Part shown: one piece after another, positions 1 to 12,969 of the stretch
Numbering within the stretch: the first letter of the stretch is position 1
Layout of the letters: each line of letters begins with the position of its first letter
Origin: Piper betle
Taxonomy: Eukaryota > Streptophyta > Magnoliopsida > Piperales > Piperaceae
Direction of reading: 5' to 3'
Assembly: GCA_033002965.1 (NCBI GenBank)
Contig: JAURVB010013516.1
Location: 1 to 64,000 of the forward strand
DNA length: 64,000 bases
Program-made: the position numbers and the translations under genes
The notes under the pieces: generated by a model
Told to the model about the DNA's origin: nothing
Databases searched by the model: none
The model's input: only the letters and a program-made list of their open reading frames with translations

Positions 1-333
1 TCCGAGCTGTACCAACAGGTATTTTTCTACCTTTATGTTTTGGTTCATAGATTTTCTTGCGAGTCGGTGATGTGACAGGGTGAACAGATCAGGTCAGGAA
101 TTTGTAGCAAGATGGTTACACAGACCTGCTGGACGCAGATTAGGACCCCATCGCCTCCACTAACCAGACAGGACAGTCTCAGCCTGTTCACAGTAACGCC
201 GCTCCCAGTCAACCTAGGACTGCCATGCCACCAGTAGAGGTCAGTGTGCCAGTTTCAGCTAGCCCACATGGTGAGAGCCATCATCGAGACATTTTCGGGT
301 CGGTTCACGGGTGAGCCAAAACGGGGTGTTACA
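1..333 (+). repeat. 3' end of a gypsy-type LTR
   Basis: The stretch ends in GGGGTGTTACA at 323-333, preceded by a motif (gggtcggttcacgggtgagcc) that is also found, reverse-complemented, at the left end of the solo LTR at 31377. This is the tail of a plus-oriented LTR whose start lies left of the window. No coding potential is visible. The assignment to the same family as 31377-33718 rests on about 45 bp of clear similarity at the terminus; further upstream the two diverge. Confidence 0.5.
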
Positions 334-1041
334 GACAAAGCCCTAAAAGCTTTTTCTATGCTCTCAGCTTTCATCAGATCAATCCCTCCAACAAACACTT
401 TGGCTCCAATCTTTCTAAACTTTTCCACATTATAGTTATCACTATCATCAACACTTGTCGGACTATCGGTGGCACGGGGTTCGGAAGTTCACCTTGAGTC
501 CACTATTTTGAAAATTTGAGTAAGTATTTTGAACAATAGAGTTAGTTTTTTCTGAAGCCTGTGCCAATCTAGGTATGGCCACTAGGATCTGGTCCAAATA
601 CATTTTCTGTGTTCGAACTTGACCGAGTAAATCAGCTTGACTGTCTATGCATGCTTGCCATATGAAATGTCAAATTTTTTTTGTTGTTATGGTTCATTAT
701 TATGTTTTTCGGTTATGACTTGGGTTTATTAGTGAAAAATTCGTTGCATAACAACACAAAACATTGTGAAAAGATAAATACTAAACTTTTCAGTAAGGTA
801 CTTTAGTCATAAATTATGAGCTAGTATAAACATTAATTCGCATTGTTGATGTTCACCTACAACTCATTTTGTTCACACCAATATATACTTACCATCTTAA
901 ACATTGAAAATTGATTCCATAAAAGAATGATCAATGCTTATATAAAAGAAAATTTACCCTTGGGACAGTGGACTCTTAGATTTTTAACAAAGTAAGGATT
1001 GATTTGCATGGTTCAGTGGGAAACATAGCTTTGAAACCACT
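334..1041. other. Unassigned spacer
   Basis: AT-rich sequence with no reading frame resembling a known family and no clear repeat ends. It is probably old transposon debris between two LTR pieces. Confidence 0.4.
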
Positions 1042-2252
1042 TGTAAGGACCCACCCATTCTGAGCCGCGAGCCAAGTATTACTATATGAAACTATCTCAT
1101 AAATTAATCTTCTATTAATTTTCAAGATTTTAAATAAACCCATGACATAAAATTTAATATAACAAATGCTCAGAATAATCTAATCCCCATGAACCGAACC
1201 AAAATCCCACCATCATGCAAACAATCTAAAAGTATAATAGCAAATAAGAAAAAAAATTCAAAAGTCTAATCACGGAGTCTTCTAGCTGTCCCGACTCTAT
1301 GCATCCTTCCATGCTCAAACCTGCGAGGCAATTCCGTGCTAGTGATAAAAACATGAAGTCATATAATTACAAAAAACAAGTTAATATTTTCTACAACATC
1401 ATTAATTAAACCTTTTAGTGATTATGAGCCTATGCTGAGCTCTTACTATGCCAGGAGGGTGGCTGCCCATCCAGCTACAATCCCGTGTATGCTCACACAC
1501 GTTATGTGGCCTACATCCTGTAGTTACCAATATTTGCCTGTGACTCACCCTTTCGGTATCTCAAGTGCATAATGAGTCGTCTCGCTCCACTGCACCCTGT
1601 CACCTCTTTCAGCATGGAGGCAAATATTTAATCTTTCAAGAAGTTTAAGGGTGTTGTCCCGTGTTAGACTGAGTTAATTCTTTGACTGCGATTGTGCTCG
1701 GCGCATGATGATCGAATGTGGGATCAAGCCAACCAAGGCTCCTAAATAAGAATATATAACATTTCGAGTAATTATACGAACCTAGAATTTTGACGAGGCA
1801 CCCGCAACTATGACACACGATCTTAATATGAATGAAACTTCTCTAAAACTTCCCCTTTGTGAGCCAAATGTGCTCACTAACTATCAAGATGATGTTTTAT
1901 TTAACATCAATAAAATTCTCCTTTATATATAAGAATATATGTAGAATTCAAGAAGTCACTACATTAAACTTTTATCAAAAAGAACATAATCACACATAAC
2001 TATATTAAACATCAACCATTTGTGTGATAACTAAAAGTCAAAAAACTGATTATTGAGTTAATGCAAATGGGCGTCAACTCGCACTCACAACTCTAAATCA
2101 AAAAGTTCAATAAATAATACTTATTTAAAACCTTCCATAAATACCATCATACTGATACGCTAAAGGTCATAATTGATAATTTATGATATTGATTCCCAAG
2201 AATTAATTTAATTAATTAAATAAAATAACATAATTATAATCGGAGTTTTACA
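1042..2252 (-). repeat. Probable solo LTR (gypsy-type, 1.2 kb)
   Basis: It begins TGTAAGGACCCACCC and ends GGAGTTTTACA. Read on the minus strand it starts TGTAAAAC and ends GGGTCCTTACA, the same end pattern as the LTRs at 3616 and 31377-33718. No open frame of note. The 5-bp flanks (ccact on the left, catct on the right) match at only 3 of 5 positions, so a target duplication is not confirmed. It may be a diverged member of the same LTR superfamily. Confidence 0.45.
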
Positions 2253-2279
2253 CATCTACTCTGTCACAAGAACCTAGTT

Positions 2280-3480
2280 AAGAAATATTTAGGAAGGAGT
2301 TGGAATACTACAAAGATCATCCCAAAGAGTTGGTGATTGATTCAACTCCCCGAGGAGAACAAACTAAGTCTAAGCTAAATATTCTAAACTCACATTGGAC
2401 TTTTCTATCTCAGGTGGAATCAAAAACTTCAAACAATTCGAATCAAGCACATTGGAGCTTGTCAAGAAATTCCCAGGCTTTTCTATGAGCATGGTAAAAG
2501 AGTTGAACTTCCTAGGCTTCCAAATCAAGCAATAAAAGGAAAAAGTTTTTATCAACTAATTCAAATATGCATTGGAGCTTATCAAGAAATTTGGATTGGA
2601 AAAGGCTAAAAACTCCAAGATACTCATAAACACTACATGCAAACTTGATAAGGATGAAGATGGGACTCTGGTTGATCAAAGACTCTATAGGAACATGATT
2701 GGGAGTCTTCTCTACCTCACTGTAAATAGGCCAAATATCATGCTTAGTGTATACTTGTGTGCTAGGTTTCAAGCAAATCCTATGGAGTCAAGGTAATTAA
2801 ATGTGTCAAGCACACTGCCAACTTCGGCATATGATATCCCAAACAATAAAATTTTGATCTATGTGCCTACATCGACTCGGAGTTTGCCAAATCAAAAAGT
2901 GATAGGAAGAGCACTAGTGAAGCTTGTTTATTCCTTAGATCTTGCCTTCTTACATGAATGTACAAAGAGTAAAACTCCATTGCTCTCTCCATGGTGGAAG
3001 CCAAAAACATTTACGTTGGGCTTAAGTGTGCTAAAATTCTATAGATGCAACACACTCTCAAGGATTATGGTTTAAAAATGAAGGGGTCATCTCTTTATCA
3101 TTATAGCACAAGTGCAATTAGTATCACCAACAATCTTGTGCTACACTCTATGACCAAGCACATTGAGATCAAGTACCACTTCATCCGAAAGCATGTTAAA
3201 AAAGGAGGCATTGACATCCAATACATTTCAACGGATCAACAACTTGAAGATATCTTCACAGAGCCTTTTGGAGAAGAAAGGTATTCAAAACTCATTTATG
3301 ATTTGGGCTTTGTGCTCAACCCTCTTGAAGGTCAGTGCTCCTTCTTATGTAACTTTTCCCTTGTGTGCTTTATTTTATCTTTTTGAGATGACAAAGGGGG
3401 AGAGTGTGAATGTGTTTAGGGGTTAAGTCTAGGAGGAGTATGAGCACTTGTGTAGGGGGATTGTTGAGCATTGTCATCTC
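2280..3480 (+). mobile_element. Ty1-copia (Sirevirus-like) pol remnant: RT, RNase H and 3' end
   Basis: Broken copia polyprotein on the plus strand. In order: an integrase/RT linker-like piece (DHPKELVIDS, 2312 onward), RT C-terminal pieces (VKELNFLGFQIKQ, then a stop), the stretch YRNMIGSLLYLTVNRPNIM at about 2689-2745, and RNase H C-terminal pieces including KHIEIKYHFIRKH at about 3158-3196 and an IFTEPFGEERYSKLI motif ending near 3305. A purine-rich tract (aaagggggagag, about 3392) fits the polypurine tract and is followed by LTR-like sequence. Frame changes, in-frame stops and a large deletion between linker and RT show it is dead. Lineage is inferred from the wording of the RT and RNase H motifs. 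Confidence 0.8.
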
Positions 3481-3615
3481 ACGTGCCTAACTACTTTTTG
3501 AAAATTTAATGAAAATGACTAACTCATTTAGAGTTGTCAATTTCTAATTGACCGTAGGTTGCATGGTATAAACATCACTTGCATTGCAATCCATCATGAC
3601 ATCTTGCATTATTTT

Positions 3616-4950
3616 TGTAAAACCCACGACTCGAGTTAGGGTTTTATAGTTGGAACCGGTCGGTTTAACCGTTATCTTCAGTCGAATCAGTTTCAGAACA
3701 CACGTGATGAGTCGAGGCCGGTCATGTGTTATGAGTCATGTAAACTGAAGTATATGATGTTAATGTCAATAAGGTAGTTGCAGAATGTGGTGTCAAAGTA
3801 TATGTGAGTACGCCCATTTTTTTTAATGTTTAGTGGACCGTAGAATTAAATTTAGGTCATTTTTTGTGTTAGGTCACGTTATTTATTATTTTCGATGGGT
3901 TACTAGGTTTTGAACATGTCATTGAGTTAGGATATTATTATTTTATTTTATATTTTTTAGAATTTATTTATTATTATTGACTCTAGATGGGAGAAAGTCA
4001 AACTTTATTTACAAAATTACCCCCCACCAAACTTCGACGCCTTTCCCCTATTTTCTCCCCTGATCACCGACACCTCCCCTGCCTCATTTACACACCGACG
4101 ACCATGCCGCTGCCAGCTGTTGTCCCGGCCACCGCAACCACCGTCACCAGCATTCCCTCCACCCCACCCCCCACCCCCCACACCACGTGTTACCCACCGC
4201 CGCCCCTCTGTCAACGGCCCCCATGCCTCGCCGTCACCGTCCCCGCCGGCCAGCTCCCTTTTCCCAACCAAGTTGTCACCCAGCATCCCATTCCCCTTCC
4301 TTCTACCCTTATTCTTCATCCTACCCTACTAGCCAACCGCCTTGATTATATTTATATTATTTGTTTATATTTTTTATTTTTGATCCCTTTCCCTTCTCTT
4401 TATTTGTGTGTTTATATTCTTTTGATTATATACTTGCTTGCACATTTCTTAACGTCTTTGAGCTTGACTTTGGTCATGATTGGAAGTTTAGAAATTATAA
4501 GTCTTAGGTCACTCTCCTACTTGTATGGTTTGAAATGATCACCAACATAAATAGTGGCTTAGAATTTGACTTAACGTGTTTTACATGCGCACACACCCCT
4601 AATTATTTGCCTTGTTTATTTGGTCTTACTTGATTATCTAACTCGCACTAGTCAATACTTTCAATCTTCATAAGGTCTAAGGATTGAAATCTAATCTTTT
4701 ATTTGAGCATTTGATAGCTCATCCCACATTAGTGTGCCTTCATCATTGATATTCATAATATATCCAACCATAAACTTCATCCACAAATAAAATCTCTATT
4801 TAAAATAATATAAAACCCTATTCATCATGTAAATTAAATAACATTTGCTTATGCAATCATTATGCACAAAGATTCAAATTTTCATAAATTTAACTCTTTC
4901 TCCACTAATATAGAATCCATGTCAATTAAGATCATTAATACTTTACAGGT
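3616..4950 (+). repeat. Gypsy-type LTR fragment, same family as 31377-33718
   Basis: It starts TGTAAAACCCACGACTCGAGT and for about 170 bp matches the reverse complement of 33718 downward (shared aaccggt/accagtcggtt, gtgatgagtcgaggcc and atatgatgttaatgtc motifs). A C-rich island at 4015-4330 corresponds to the GC-rich island near 33240-33470 in the solo LTR. A 183-codon open frame at 3987-4538 is low-complexity proline/threonine text and is not a gene. The right end is uncertain; ctttaca at about 4940-4946 is one candidate. Confidence 0.5.
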
Positions 4951-5815
4951 TGTAACAGAGCTAGACCAGGAGTAAAAAGGGTCAAAAGTCAACAAGCGAA
5001 TGCACCCTAACACAAAATCCCTTCTCAACCTTAAACAACTTAAGCCGTGCATCCCTATTCACCTAGTGACATCACATTTCATATTTCTCCTTACAAAGAG
5101 TACTTTTTTATTCTTTCATTTCTCTACCCAATACCAAATTTTATACAAACAACTTATGCAAACAATTGTGCTCACTCTAAAACAAAGATTTTCTTTTTTT
5201 TTCTCATCAATTTGTTTATTACTGCTCATCATTTTTATTTCTTTCACCAATCTCAACACCAATACAATCAACTTCCTCATCTAATTTAACATATTCTAGA
5301 TCAGGAAGGAATTAAAGGCTAAGGCATTAGGTTAGGACCAGACGAAAATAAGGAAGATAATTATATGAAAAAAAAAGTTCAAAGCAGAAAGTCTATTAAG
5401 GAAACAAAAATGGGCTGAAAAAGGGTAAATATTTTAGGATGGTTTGAAAGGCTCAGACTTAGCAAACTCACTTTAATCATTTCCATCACAACATGGATTT
5501 TAAAATTTCACCCCAGAAGAGTTTACACTTAAATTCTAGATGTCTGACACTGAGTATACTCAAGTGACATAAATTATTCCAATCAAAATCACAATTTAAA
5601 CAGAGATTCATTCTTGCATAAACTAGAAGAAATTTACCTACAAATAAAATTAAAAGGTAGATATGGTAGAACATAAATCCTACAAACATTCTCAAAAGAA
5701 AAAAAGCATTAGCTAAAGACTCATCATAGAACCAACTAATAGCAAAATATAAGCACTTCATTGAAAGTACAAAAAGAAAGCTTGTGGGCATCAAGTGGAT
5801 CACTCTTATGATTCC
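4951..5815. other. Unassigned spacer
   Basis: AT-rich. Short frames here are low-complexity or hydrophobic and match no family I recognise. I see no genes; it is probably transposon-derived. Confidence 0.4.
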
Positions 5816-6250
5816 TTGAAATTGATGCTCTCGTCCTCAACCTCATCATCCTCAAGCAGCATCATAGGTAAAGTGGGGAAAATCGGAAACTCATCTGAGG
5901 AAATGCCTTGATGGTCATCCTCATCTCGATGAAGACACTCCATTTACTAATTCCATTTGTTTTGATACTGCACATATGCTCTCTGACACCTCATCAACAT
6001 TTTCTATTGAGCCAACATTTGTCATTGCACCGCAAGTAATTGGTCTAAATGACCGTCCACAATACTCCCCTAGCCAGTAGCCAACACAGACTTAGGCGGG
6101 CAATCATAGATTTATCCACTTCACTGTCAGCTAACACCTTAGTTGGGAACCTAGCTTCAAAATATCTTCCCCTAGTAGCATAGGAACATCAGTAGCAACA
6201 CACAAAGCAATGATCATGGAAGGAAACCATGAACTTTGAAGGCGTTATAA
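5816..6250 (-). pseudogene. C-terminal piece of a retrotransposon-associated plant protein (PF20167-like)
   Basis: Read on the minus strand from about 6240, the translation gives a PSMIIALCVATDVPMLLGEDI-like stretch, then broken frames, then an acidic segment (DDHQGISSDEFPIFP, and LEDDEVEDESINF near 5820). This resembles the end of the putative plant transposon protein often found downstream of gypsy pol genes. It has several stops. With the N-terminal piece at 8952-9152 on the same strand it looks like one frame split by later insertions, including the LTR at 6405-7736. Assignment is from remembered motif style only. Confidence 0.35.
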
Positions 6251-6404
6251 TGATTGCAAGTGGACAACTTAAGCAAAAATGATTTAGCACAATTAATGAT
6301 AAGAAATTACCATGAGTAATGAATATACAAGACAATAAACAATATAACGAACCCAATAGTGTAGTGTATGAAGCAACACAAATTTGTACTTACAAAGTTA
6401 CTTG

Positions 6405-7736
6405 TGTTGGTAAACTTGTCAAACCACATAAGTAACAGGGTGACCTTTACCTTAATTCACTTAGCTCTCTAAAACAAAAAATAGTCAAACATAAAAGAGT
6501 TAAGTGAAGTTTGCTAACAAGTGATTTAAATTAAAATGAACACATAAAGAGAAAAGACACAAGGACTTTTAAAAAGGTTCTCAACTAGTATTCCTCTCTT
6601 CTATCCCACCAAGTCCTTTGGTTTGGTCAGTTTTTGTAACTTCACTATGATGACCAACTTGTATACCTACAAGCAACAAATTAATCCTCCTTCATAAGCA
6701 CCCCACAAGTGCCAAGGAAGCTTGCACTTTTAACACCCTAGGAGCCTCTAATAAGCCTTCGTCTTTAAGCATTAAGTCTTAAGGATCTTAGCCAATAGCC
6801 CCAAATACCCTTAGAGCCACACCTCCCTTAAGAAGCTTACACTTTGAGCCAAGGAAGTCTTTAGTGCATACACCTTTCTTCTCTAGGCCAAGTGCTTCTA
6901 CACACTCTCAATACTATGAGAGTTTACAAATCAGCTCAACCACATTTGAACTTAGCCTCACACAATGATCTCTTTTTAGATTATACAATCAAAGTTTAAG
7001 ACTACAAGCAAATAGGTAAAATCAATCCTTACACAAACTTGACCTTCCCAAATTGATCCCAGAAAGTTTTAGGTGTTCAACAATTGCAAGAGTTGTTCAA
7101 AACATGTTCCCCAATGCCCTATTTATGGTTTCCAATGTCTCTCATAAAATAGTATCCTTTGGGATTCAAATCCCCAAGGTTTCTTTTTTAAACAACTAGT
7201 TTTTAACAACTTTTCCACAACGATCAGTTGTCAAACGAATGATTGAAGATTTGCTGATCATCTACTTGAACTAGCCATATCTTCTTCGGCTACTAAACCT
7301 GTGATCGAAGTTCTGGCAAAGTTTTCTCAACTTAAATTCTCTTTTTGTTGCGTCAGTCCTAGGGTTCCAACACCATCTTCAGTTGTTGAACCCTTGACTG
7401 AAGGTTTGTTGAAGTCTAACGTTATGCAACTTCTCATCAAGCCCTAGGATTTTGGTTGCCTAATTACTGAGTGAAGGTCTATCAAAGGTTGAACTTCATT
7501 CTTACTTATTAGAATCTTGTGTCTTCGGTTGCCAAAGTCCTGACTGAAGGTTAACTGAAGGCTTGCAACCTTCATCACGTCCTTTGATTCTTCAAATTTG
7601 ATTTCTTCAATTGGTTGTTTGATCCTCCATGCTTATGCTTAGAGAGTTTGAAGTGTTATTACATCAAAACAAGGTTCAATAAATCTAACAATGTAGAACA
7701 AGCAATCTCGCGATGTTGATAAATAAATTTCCCAAC
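6405..7736 (-). repeat. Probable solo copia-type LTR (1.3 kb)
   Basis: The termini are perfect short inverted repeats, TGTTGG at 6405 and CCAACA at 7731-7736. Read on the minus strand it starts TGTTGGGAAATTTATT, a common copia LTR start, and there is no coding sequence. It separates two same-strand fragments of one transposon protein (5816-6250 and 8952-9152), which fits insertion into an older element. The 5-bp flanks (acttg and tccaa) do not form a target duplication, so the exact ends or the solo-LTR reading could be wrong. Confidence 0.45.
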
Positions 7737-8951
7737 ATCCAAGATCATTCCCACAGATGTAGCATAAATCAATACTGCTCTATCAAAAGTGCAATCACTC
7801 AAATGAGAAGAAGGAAGTAAGTGAATGTTTATTAGACCAAACCAATATCAAGAAGGGCGAGATCATTGAGTAACCTTGATATGTTTATGTTCACCTGAAA
7901 CCTTCATCACCCACTAAGCCAGACCATTTCATATCTTCTTTGTCAAGTCATCCATGTTGATATCAGATAAAGTGTTAATATGTATTCATTCACTTTTTTT
8001 CCTTGCCATATATTATTCGCATCATTTGCATATCTAACAATAATATTTTAAGTATCTTAGACATGAAATTTGGGATTTGATAATATGTTTATGGATACAT
8101 GTCAATGTAGTAGAGATATATTTGTTAGATTTGCATAATTGTGTTGGTGGAGTAATCATGTGAAAAATCTATTATGAGATGAGTTGGGTTTACTCTCGAA
8201 AGTAAAAAAAGGGGAAGGGGGATGGAGTGGCATTCATGTTAAGAAGATATATGGTTGCTAAGTCCTAAGTGTTTGTTTCGGCAATGGCCATGATTGACGA
8301 AAATGAACATGGTCCAAATGGGCTCAAATTAAAATGTCGCCATTACACCAAAAGGACTTAACCAGATCATGACACTCTAATGATAAATTATAAGGCTCAA
8401 ATTTAATAGCACTTTGGATGATGACATAAAATCTCAGAATTTTGATGGTAAGGTAGTGGAGAATGGGTAATTAGGTATTTAATGAGATGAATTTTTTCCA
8501 AGTAAAATAAATGAGATTTTTTTCCAAGCAAAATTATTGAATTGAATGGGATAGGGACGAGGCGGAAGAGGCATGAGTAGAGAGCAATGCCAATAATATC
8601 TGCACACGGTATGACCCCAAATAAAGAGACTTTGGTCCGCCATTTTCAATTTACATTGGGCGTGTGATGTGGCCAGCATGACCCTCAAATAGGCTCCACC
8701 GACTCACCATTTTGTTCTTTTTTGGGGGGTTTCCAAATTAGAAAGACTCAACATAAATGAAAACATCAATAAATGGCAGCTTATAAAAAAGATATACTGA
8801 CCTCATGCATACAACAATATGATGAAACCATTAACATTGCAATTTCATTTTTTTTAAAAATAACAGAAAAAATAAGTAAAAAATGTAAATAATAGCTAAG
8901 GAAGACATTCGAGACAAATTAGTAGTACAGTAACTCAAGCTTTGCAAGAGA
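7737..8951. other. Unassigned spacer within the Athila-type element
   Basis: No gene recognised. It is probably the degraded middle of the transposon protein whose ends lie at 8952-9152 and 5816-6250, plus AT-rich debris. Confidence 0.35.
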
Positions 8952-9165
8952 TTAAGACCATCTCTCCGATACGCCAAAAAAGGAAGACCGCTCATCATCT
9001 TCAATATCAGACAGTTGATAAAGATGGTTGATAGCTTGGTTGTGAAATGTAATCACCTTGCCCCTAACAAGCATAGTGTTATCTGAAGCATGTAAAATAT
9101 TTGAGTAAAATTCACGGACAACCGTCAAATTTGCTCGTTTCAGAGTCACCACAAAATCCTGTCCC
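8952..9165 (-). pseudogene. N-terminal piece of putative plant transposon protein (PF20167-like)
   Basis: A 66-residue minus-strand frame contains NLTVVREFYSN followed by VRGKVITFHNQAINHLYQL, a wording typical of the putative plant transposon protein family that accompanies gypsy elements. It is followed by an acidic DIEDDER segment and then stops. It sits downstream of the Athila-type pol remnant in the same orientation, where such a frame is expected. Confidence 0.55.
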
Positions 9166-9339
9166 TGCTAATAATGACACTAAGCACGTAAGTATCAAGA
9201 TTTGTCAGTTGGAAAAAAATAATGACACAAAATGCGGTGAACACATTATTTGAACAAAAAAATGATCATCCCAAAAGCAATAAGTGACATTATGTAAAAA
9301 AATATTCTTTTGGGGAGAAGTTAAATCAGAAAGCATTAC

Positions 9340-12300
9340 CTTACTCATTAGATATTAGCAAAATCAGCATACCAAGGTGAGTAGTCGGTAGATGTGGCTT
9401 ATAGTTGCTCATCAGGGAAACTTTCATTAATTTCAGTTGGATCTTGCAAGTTAACTTCCCCTCCAATCTGGGAAAATGATTAGCCACCATGTTTTTGTTC
9501 CCTTTTCGATCTCAAATCTCCAAATTAAATTCCCAAGTTAATATGGCTGAAACTTATCAAATGAGTACACCACCGTCAAAACCTCCTTCTCGGTGGTAGT
9601 ACAGTTCATTTGAGCATCACTGAGGGTCTTACTAGCGTAATAGATTGAGTGAAAAACCTTATCTTGACGCTGGCCCAATACCGTACTAATTGTATAGTCG
9701 CAAACATCACAAATGAGCTTGAATAGTAGAGACCAATCCGGTAATATTAGAATGGGTGATGACACAAGCCTCTTTTCAACTCCTCAAATGCATATAGGAA
9801 AACTTCATAAAATTTGAAAGGAATATTTTTTCCTGGAAATTATACAAGGGCTTGATAATTTTAGAAAAGTCTCTAATGAATCGGTGGTAAAACCTTGCAT
9901 GACCCGAGAAGTTTTGAGCTCCTTTGACTGAGACCAGTGGAAGTAACTTTTCAATGGTCTCAATCTCAGCCTTATCCACCTCCAACCCTCCAACCCATTC
10001 ATCGAAACTCGTTGGCTTAATTCAATACCTTCTTCTACCATAAAATGACATTTTTTTTCAATTAAGTAAAGAGTGAATTTCTTCACAATGCTAAAGGACC
10101 TTGTCTAACAAAAAGACACTCATCAAACGATGACCCGTAGACTAAAAAATCGTCCATGAACACCTCCAACCCATACTCTACCATATTAGTGAAGAACGCT
10201 GGAAGGTAGCCAAGTGCATTACATAACTCAAGCAGCATTCGACGGAATGCAAAAGTATCATATGGATAGGTGAAAGTTGTTTTCTCCTAGTCCTCAAGTG
10301 CAATTACTATCTGATTAAACCCCGAATAGCCATCCAAGAAGCAATAATATTTCATATCGGCCACTCTATCGAGCATCTGATCTACAAAAGGAAGGGGGAA
10401 GTGATCCTTGCTGCCTTGTTCAACTTCCTATAGTCCATACAAATTCTCCAATCCGTTACAGCCCTTATAGGAATCAATTCATGTTTCTCATTAGCTAAAA
10501 CAGTCATTCCTCCCTTTTTTGGTACTCATAGTACTGGATTCACCCACACATTGTTAGAAATATGGTAAATGATGCCAGCATCTAACCACTTGATTATCTC
10601 TTTATTGACCATATCTTTCATGATTGGATTTAGTCCCGGCTGATGTTCGGTTGAAGTTTTATAGACATCTTCCAACAAAATTTTATGTATGCAAAATGAT
10701 GGATTGATGCCCCTATTGTCAGCAATTGACCAACCAATGGCAAGCATGTGCTCTCTCAAAATTCTCAATAACTTCTCTTCCTTCACAAGGGTTAATGATG
10801 ACAAAATAATAACTAGGAGTGTAGTAGGTTGGCCTAAGAAAGCATACCTCAAGTGGTTTGGTAATTGTTTCAACTCCAAAGTTGGGGGTACTTCAAGGGA
10901 AGGATGATTCACCTTTGTTGTCGTTACTAGTAATTCCAAGCTTTCGAATGGTGGACAGCTATAAGGAACTGATTGGTTCGAATTGAGCTAATTCACCATT
11001 TGACACATCTCTTCATCCATGACTTCAGTACCGGAAGCAAGCATAGCCGCCCCTTGTGGATCAACAGGTAAAACATGACTTTGTACTGTTCCCACCACTC
11101 CTTCAATCACATTGAAGGCAAAACACTCATCGGCTGCTCTTGGATAATCCATTGCCTTGGAGATATAAAATGTGACCTCTTGATAAGTTCCCCTACTATT
11201 ACATCAATTAAAGCTCTCCCAGTTGCCAAGAAAGGTCGGCCCGAACTTCAGAATCTTCCTTCATGTCTACCATAATAAAATTAGTCGAGAAAATAAACTT
11301 TTCTACTTTGACTAAAACATCTTCAATCATGACTATAATTGGACTCACCTCCCTGGTCCAAGCCTATTGTAAACTGAGAGGTGCATCAAGTTGTCAAGCC
11401 ATCAACTTGAAAGCCAATTGTCAAGCCTATTGTCAAGGTGCAATTGGTCACTAAATTGAAAGGCAATTGCACAAAGGATAGTGAACCGGCCTGGATCCTT
11501 TAAATGAGGAACTAACTTCCTTTGCAAAATTGTACTACATTCCTTTGTCAAAGCCACTGTCTCATACTTTTGCTTTTTCTTAATAGAAAGACTCACCTTC
11601 ATGAACCGCACGTAGCTTGACATTTGCTCCAAGGCCTTGACAAATTGGATATTGATATGAAACTTTTTGAAGACCTCTAAGGATTTCTTAAAATGCATAC
11701 CATCTTTCCTCTTCTTCAACCTCTCTTAAAAGGGGATCGATTGAGCAACTTGTGGGGGCTCCTTCTCCAAATCACCCATCTTCAATTTCCTTATCATCAT
11801 CCGCCTGGGACTGTCGGACAACTTTTGGTAATTGTTTACCACTCCTTGTTGTGATGGCCTTACAATGTTCCTTCCCATTTCTCGTTGTATTTTATGTATC
11901 ACTGAAAGCTAGCCAAGTGACCTAGTGTTGAGTGCATTAGCCAATTACCCTATCTAGTTCTCCAAATTCCTCATGGAAGATTGTTGCCCTTACATAAACA
12001 CTTTCTGGCTTTGTATAAATTGTGAAAACATTTCTTCCATCCACAACTTCTTTTCCTGAGGTGGGTCTCTTGCTTGGTTTTGAAAACCAGGTAGAGCTGT
12101 CAGTTTAGGGCCCGATGCAGAAGCCTGGTTACAACTCCAACTAAAATTTGGGGGGTTTCTCTACACTAAGTGTTGGAATAAGAATTGTTCTCACTCCTAT
12201 TAAAATTCTCAATATAATTAGTCAACTCAGGAGTAGATTGGCATTGATCCATGGAGTGGGCTTCTCCACACCAATCATATTTAGAAGTTGGGCCTCGTAT

Positions 12301-12660
12301 AGCATTCACATTTGCTTGCATCCCTAAACTCTGAACATGCTTGGTCAAAGCTCCAACCTGTGCCGATAAAGATGTGAGAGCATCCAACTCAAGCACCCCT
12401 ACCTGGTGGTCCTGTCATTAGCCATTTGATAGTTATTTGAAGCTAATTTCTCAATCAATTCATAAACATCATCGTAAGTCCTTGTCATTATACACCGAGA
12501 GGCTGCGGCATCCGCAATTGATTTGGTTTATCCCATTAGCTCATTGTAGAATATTTCGATTTGAATTCACGGTAGTATTCCATGACATGGACATCTTCTG
12601 AATAAGTCTTTAAACCGTTCTCATGTGTCATAAAAAGACTTATTTCAATTTGAGCAGAAG
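9340..12660 (-). mobile_element. Ty3-gypsy Athila-type gag-pol remnant
   Basis: Minus-strand element in the expected order. Gag with a CCHC-like knuckle (CGEAHSMDQC) lies at 12166-12650. A gag/protease linker (FKKFHINIQFVKALEQMSSY) is at 11402-11719. Protease-region pieces around 11080-11340 include FIMVDMKEDSEV and, in another frame, FLATGRALIDV. RT spans about 9800-10960. RNase H is at 9538-9765 (LICDVCDYTISTVLGQRQDK and YYASKTLSDAQMN). The Athila-like tail after RNase H (INESFPDEQ, then PWYADFANI) runs to about 9350. Integrase is missing. Many frameshifts and stops make it non-functional. Confidence 0.85.
9776..10960 (-). pseudogene. Athila-type reverse transcriptase, frameshifted
   Basis: The N-terminal part (10526-10939) reads LKQLPNHLRYAFLG, then IGWSIADNRGINPSFCIHKI, then KWLDAGIIYHISNNVWVNPV, the usual start of Athila RT. 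The palm region, in other frames between 10100 and 10450, gives YCFLDGYSGFNQI and, further on, a VFMDDF motif that corresponds to the catalytic Y/F-x-D-D box. The connection domain follows at 9805-10086. At least three frame changes and a stop after the QIVIALED region show it is dead. Confidence 0.8.
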
Positions 12661-12869
12661 AAATGATTTCATTCATGAACTTGACAATCTTAAACGGTGG
12701 AAAATACTTGAGCTTTATCAGCCCATCCCAGCTAGTGATGGAGTTTGGAGCTATGATTGGAGGATTGTTATTTTCCTTTGCCTTTGTTCCTTCCGATTGC
12801 GCCTACACGTCCTTACTATTTTTGGATCCAAAGGTCCGAGGTTCAAGGTACGCCCTTTTCGCATACACT

Positions 12870-12960
12870 AGTCAAGCTTTTGGCCCCGTTGTTATTTTGA
12901 ATTGATGATAGGATTATTTTATCTGCTCTGTTTAAGTTTTCTTTTCTTTTTTATTTTATT
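12870..12960 (+). other. Athila-type primer-binding-site-like sequence
   Basis: agcttttggccccgttgttattttga at about 12875-12900 resembles the Athila PBS region (tttttggcgccgttgccgggga) and is followed by a T-rich leader. It reads on the plus strand although the neighbouring gag-pol remnant reads on the minus strand, so this is probably the end of a second, oppositely oriented copy or an inverted piece. Confidence 0.4.
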
Positions 12961-12969
12961 CTTCCTTTT

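Noticed and set aside
3987..4538. 183-codon plus-strand open frame
   Set aside because: Proline/threonine-rich low complexity caused by a C-rich island inside an LTR fragment. The antisense and +1 frames are also open, and no domain is visible.
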